Of a DNA stretch of 64,000 nucleotides, positions 59,101 to 64,000 are shown in pieces (within the stretch, counting starts at the first letter, position 1; every line of letters starts with the position of its first letter). Position numbers and translations under genes: made by a program. Source of the DNA: Phymorhynchus buccinoides (taxonomy: Eukaryota > Mollusca > Gastropoda > Neogastropoda > Raphitomidae); assembly GCA_017654935.2 (NCBI GenBank), contig CM065700.1, forward strand, positions 51,674,219-51,738,218, in the 5' to 3' direction. Below the pieces are notes generated by a model. The model was not told the DNA's origin. It made no database searches and saw only the letters and a list, made by a program, of their open reading frames with translations.

Positions 59101-62100
59101 ACCTCCAATGTTCTGCATTACCTCACCTCCAATGTTCTGCATTATTTCCCTCACCTCCAATGTTCTGCATTATTTCCCTCACCTCCAATGTTCTGCATTA
59201 TTTCCCTCACCTCCAATGTTCTGCATTATTTCCCTCACCTCCAATGTTCTGCATTATTTCCCTCACCTCTGATGTTCTGCATTATTTCCCTCACCTCCAA
59301 TGTTCTGCATTATTTCCCTCACCTCAATGTTCTGCATTATTTCCCTCACCTCCAATGTTCTGCATTATTTCCCTCACCTCCAATGTTCTGCATTATTTCC
59401 CTCACCTCCAATGTTCTGCATTATTTCCCTCACCTCTGATGTTCTGCATTATTTCCCTCACCTCCGATGTTCTGCATTATTTCCCTCACCTCCAATGTTC
59501 TGCATTATTTCCCTCACCTCTGATGTTCTGCATTATTTCCCTCACCTCTGATGTTCTGCATTATTTCCCTCACCTCTGATGTTCTGCATTATTTCCCTCA
59601 CCTCCAATGTTCTGCATTATTTCCCTCACCTCCAATGTTCTGCATTATTTCCCTCACCTCCAATGTTCTGCATTATTTCCCTCACCTCCAATGTTCTGCA
59701 TTATTTCCCTCACCTCAATGTTCTGCATTATTTCCCTCACCTCCAATGTTCTGCATTATTTCCCTCACCTCCAATGTTCTGCATTATTTCCCTCACCTCC
59801 AATGTTCTGCATTATTTCCCTCACCTCCAATGTTCTGCATTATTTCCCTCACCTCCAATGTTCTGCATTATTTCCCTCACCTCCAATGTTCTGCATTATT
59901 TCCCTCACCTCCAATGTTCTGCATTATTTCCCTCACCTCCAATGTTCTGCATTATTTCCCTCACCTCCAATGTTCTGCATTATTTCCCTCACCTCCAATG
60001 TTCTGCATTATTTCCCTCAATGTTCTGCATTATTTCCCTCACCTCCAATGTTCTGCATTATTTCCCTCACCTCCAATGTTCTGCATTATTTCCCTCACCT
60101 CCAATGTTCTGCATTATTTCCCTCACCTCCAATGTTCTGCATTATTTCCCTCACCTCCAATGTTCTGCATTATTTCCCTCACCTCCAATGTTCTGCATTA
60201 TTTCCCTCACCTCCAATGTTCTGCATTATTTCCCTCACCTCCAATGTTCTGCATTATTTCCCTCACCTCCAATGTTCTGCATTATTTCCCTCACCTCATG
60301 TTCTGCATTATTTCCCTCACCTCTGATGTTCTGCATTATTTCCCTCACCTCCAATGTTCTGCATTATTTCCCTCACCTCCAATGTTCTGCATTATTTCCC
60401 TCACCTCCAATGTTCTGCATTATTTCCCTCACCTCCAATGTTCTGCATTATTTCCCTCACCTCTGATGTTCTGCATTATTTCCCTCACCTCTGATGTTCT
60501 GCATTATTTCCCTCACCTCCTATGTTCTGCATTATTTCCCTCACCTCCAATGTTCTGCATTACCCTCACCTTGATGTTCTGCATTATTTCCCTCACCTCC
60601 AATGTTCTGCATTATTTCCCTCACCTCCAATGTTCTGCATTATTTCCCTCACCTCCAATGTTCTGCATTATTTCCCTCACCTCCAATGTTCTGCATTATT
60701 TCCCTCACCTCCAATGTTCTGCATTATTTCCCTCACCTCATGTTCTGCATTATTTCCCTCAATGTTCTGCATTATTTCCCTCACCTCCAATGTTCTGCAT
60801 TATTTCCCTCACCTCCAATGTTCTGCATTATTTCCCTCACCTCCAATGTTCTGCATTATTTCCCTCACCTCCAATGTTCTGCATTATTTCCCTCACCTCC
60901 AATGTTCTGCATTATTTCCCTCACCTCCGATGTTCTGCATTATTTCCCTCACCTCTGATGTTCTGCATTATTTCCCTCACCTCCAATGTTCTGCATTATT
61001 TCCCTCACCTCTGATGTTCTGCATTATTTCCCTCACCTCCAATGTTCTGCATTATTTTCACCTCTGATGTTCCATTATTTCCCACCTCCCTCAATGTTCT
61101 GCATTATTTCCCTCACCTCCAATGTTCTGCATTATTTCCCTCACCTCCAATGTTCTGCATTATTTCCCTCACCTCCAATGTTCTGCATTATTTCCCTCAC
61201 CTCCAATGTTCTGCATTATTTCCCTCACCTCCAATGTTCTGCATTATTTCCCTCACCTCCAATGTTCTGCATTATTTCCCTCACCTCCAATGTTCTGCAT
61301 TATTTCCCTCACCTCCAATGTTCTGCATTATTTCCCTCACCTCCGATGTTCTGCATTATTTCCCTCACCTCCAATGTTCTGCATTATTTCCCTCACCTCC
61401 AATGTTCTGCATTATTTCCCTCACCTCAATGTTCTGCATTATTTCCCTCACCTCCAATGTTCTGCATTATTTCCCTCCAACCTCCAATGTTCTGCATTAT
61501 TTCCCTCACCCAATGTTCTGCATTATTTCCCTCACCTCCAATGTTCTGCATTATTTCCCTCACCTCCAATGTTCTGCATTATTTCCCTCACCTCCAATGT
61601 TCTGCATTATTTCCCTCACCTCAATGTTCTGCATTATTTCCCTCACCTCCAATGTTCTGCATTATTTCCCTCACCTCCAATGTTCTGCATTATTTCCCTC
61701 ACCTCCAATGTTCTGCATTATTTCCCTCACCTCCAATGTTCTGCATTATTTCCCTCATGTTCTGCTCTCACCTCCAATGTTCTGCATTATTTCCCTCACC
61801 TCCAATGTTCTGCATTATTTCCCTCACCTCCAATGTTCTGCATTATTTCCCTCACCTCCAATGTTCTGCATTATTTCCCTCACCTCCAATGTTCTGCATT
61901 ATTTCCCTCACCTCCAATGTTCTGCATTATTTCCCTCACCTCCACCTCCAATGTTCTGCATTATTTCCCTCACCTCCAATGTTCTGCATTATTTCCCTCA
62001 CCTCCAATGTTCTGCATTATTTCCCTCACCTCCAATGTTCTGCATTATTTCCCTCACCTCCAATGTTCTGCATTATTTCCCTCACCTCCAATGTTCTGCA

Positions 62101-64000
62101 TTATTTCCCTCACCTCCGATGTTCTGCATTATTTCCCTCACCTCCAATGTTCTGCATTATTTCCCTCACCTCCAATGTTCTGCATTATTTCCCTCACCTC
62201 CAATGTTCTGCATTATTTCCCTCACCTCCAATGTTCTGCATTATTTCCCTCACCTCCAATGTTCTGCATTATTTCCCTCACCTCCAATGTTCTGCATTAT
62301 TTCCCTCACCTCCAATGTTCTGCATTATTTTCACCTCACCTCTCAATGTTCTGCATTATTTCCCTCACCTCCAATGTTCTGCATTATTTCCCTCACCTCC
62401 GATGTTCTGCATTATTTCCCTCACCTCTGATGTTCTGCATTATTTCCCTCACCTCTCAATGTTCTGCATTATTTCCCTCACCTCTGATGTTCTGCATTAT
62501 TTCCCTCACCTCTGATGTTCTGCATTATTTCCCTCACCTCCAATGTTCTGCATTATTTCCCTCACCTCTGATGTTCTGCATTATTTCCCTCACCTCCAAT
62601 GTTCTGCATTATTTCCCTCACCTCCAATGTTCTGCATTATTTCCCTCACCTCCAATGTTCTGCATTATTTCCCTCACCTCCAATGTTCTGCATTATTTCC
62701 CTCACCTACAATGTTCTGCATTATTTCCCTCACCTACAATGTTCTGCATTATTTCCCTCACCTACAATGTTCTGCATTATTTCCCTCACCTACAATGTTC
62801 TGCATTATTTCCCTCACCTCCGATGTTCTGCATTATTTCCCTCACCTCTGATGTTCTGCATTATTTCCCTCACCTCCAATGTTCTGCATTATTTCCCTCA
62901 CCTCCAATGTTCTGCATTATTTCACCTCACCTCCTCAATGTTCTGCATTATTTCCCTCACCTCCAATGTTCTGCATTATTTCCCTCACCTCCAATGTTCT
63001 GCATTATTTCCCTCACCTCCAATGTTCTGCATTATTTCCCTCACCTCCAATGTTCTGCATTATTTCCCTCACCTCCAATGTTCTGCATTATTTCCCTCAC
63101 CTCCAATGTTCTGCATTATTTCCCTCACCTCCAATGTTCTGCATTATTTCCCTCACCTCCGATGTTCTGCATTATTTCCCTCACCTCTCCAATGTTCTGC
63201 ATTATTTCCCTCACCTCCAATGTTCTGCATTATTTCCCTCACCTCCAATGTTCTGCATTATTTCCCTCACCTCCAATGTTCTGCATTATTTCCCTCACCT
63301 CCAATGTTCTGCATTATTTCCCTCACCTCCAATGTTCTGCATTATTTCCCTCACCTCCAATGTTCTGCATTATTTCCCTCACCTCCAATGTTCTGCATTA
63401 TTTCCCTCACCTCCAATGTTCTGCATTATTTCCCTCACCTCCAATGTTCTGCATTATTTCCCTCACCTCCAATGTTCTGCATTATTTCCCTCACCTCCAA
63501 TGTTCTGCATTATTTCCCTCACCTCATTATGTTCTGCATTATTTCCCTCACCTCCAATGTTCTGCATTATTTCCCTCACCTCCAATGTTCTGCATTATTT
63601 CCCTCACCTCCAATGTTCTGCATTATTTCCCTCACCTCCAATGTTCTGCATTATTTCCCTCACCTCCTATGTTCTGCATTATTTCCCTCACCTCCGATGT
63701 TCTGCATTATTTCCCTCACCTCTGATGTTCTGCATTATTTCCCTCACCTCCAATGTTCTGCATTATTTCCCTCATTTCCCTCCTCCAATGTTCTGCATTA
63801 TTTCCCTCACCTCCGATGTTCTGCATTATTTCCATCACCTCCAATGTTCTGCATTATTTCCCTCAACTCCAATGTTCTGCATTATTTCCCTCACCTCCGA
63901 TGTTCTGCATTATTTCCCTCACCTCCAATGTTCTGCATTATTTCCCTCAACTCCAATGTTCTGCATTATTTCCCTCAACTCAGATGTTCTGCATTATTTC
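50176..64000. repeat. 28-bp satellite array, about 490 copies, continuing past the window
   Basis: The unit is TCCAATGTTCTGCATTATTT then CCCTCACC, 28 bp. The first few units (50176-50470) are degenerate, the bulk is almost perfect, and from about 62400 variant units become commoner (CTGATG, CTACAATG, CAACTCCAATG). Because 28 leaves remainder 1 when divided by 3 and the unit has no plus-strand stop in any frame, all three plus-strand frames stay open for hundreds of codons (MFCIISLTSNVLHYFPHLQC...). These are not genes. No spacers are present, so it is not a CRISPR array. The strand relationship to SARM1 is intron or upstream flank. Confidence 0.97.

Noticed and set aside
50260..63725. Many ORFs of 100-915 codons reading MFCIISLTSNVLHYFPHLQC repeats
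   Set aside because: They are translations of a stop-free 28-bp unit in all three plus-strand frames, starting and ending inside the array; no splice sites, non-repeat sequence or domain.
50176..64000. CRISPR-like appearance (28-bp repeats)
   Set aside because: Units are directly adjacent with no spacers, no cas genes, and the context is a eukaryotic gene.

Overview
This is a eukaryotic, animal nuclear window made almost entirely of tandem repeats, and the only gene I can identify is the 3' end of SARM1. The evidence for an animal is four exons on the minus strand with canonical GT-AG splice sites. Joined, they encode a complete SARM1-type TIR domain (the NAD-cleaving domain of the axon-degeneration factor SARM1/TIR-1). 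A fragment of a CR1/L2-like non-LTR retrotransposon, DNA transposons with inverted ends and abundant CA/GA microsatellites agree with this. The divergence from vertebrate SARM1 suggests an invertebrate, perhaps a marine lophotrochozoan such as a mollusc, but the sequence does not prove it.

Layout, left to right. 1-16447: a 55-bp repeat (3 copies), a 49-bp array and a large 71-bp array of about 200 copies, ending at a 500-N assembly gap (16448-16947). 16948-30930: noisy, indel-rich sequence with a 13-bp array, a GA tract, a 58-bp array interrupted by the LINE fragment, a CA-rich stretch, an 18/21-bp array and a 1.1-kb TIR element. 31300-36360: a 19-bp array, a 2.3-kb fold-back element with roughly 230-bp modular inverted arms, a G-rich tract and a near-perfect 60-bp array.

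37360-46321 (minus strand) holds the SARM1 3' exons: 46156-46321, 43693-43882, 42587-42708 and 37360-37582. The introns are filled with arrays (13/16/23-bp, 58-bp, 31-bp and 43-bp units), a 522-bp MITE, and decayed duplicates of the first and last of these exons. The last exon has four extra upstream copies, each with a 3' splice-site-like AG. Further exons (the ARM and SAM domains) should lie at higher coordinates, beyond or hidden among the arrays. 46335-64000: a 51-bp array, a 64-bp array (about 37 copies) and a 28-bp array of almost 14 kb (about 490 copies) that runs off the window.

Nearly all long open frames here come from arrays whose units lack stop codons, and they are not listed as genes. 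Two things are most worth following up: the repeated duplication of SARM1 exon ends, which could give alternative TIR C-termini, and the number of unrelated satellites (at least 15 monomer types in 64 kb) packed in and around one conserved gene.
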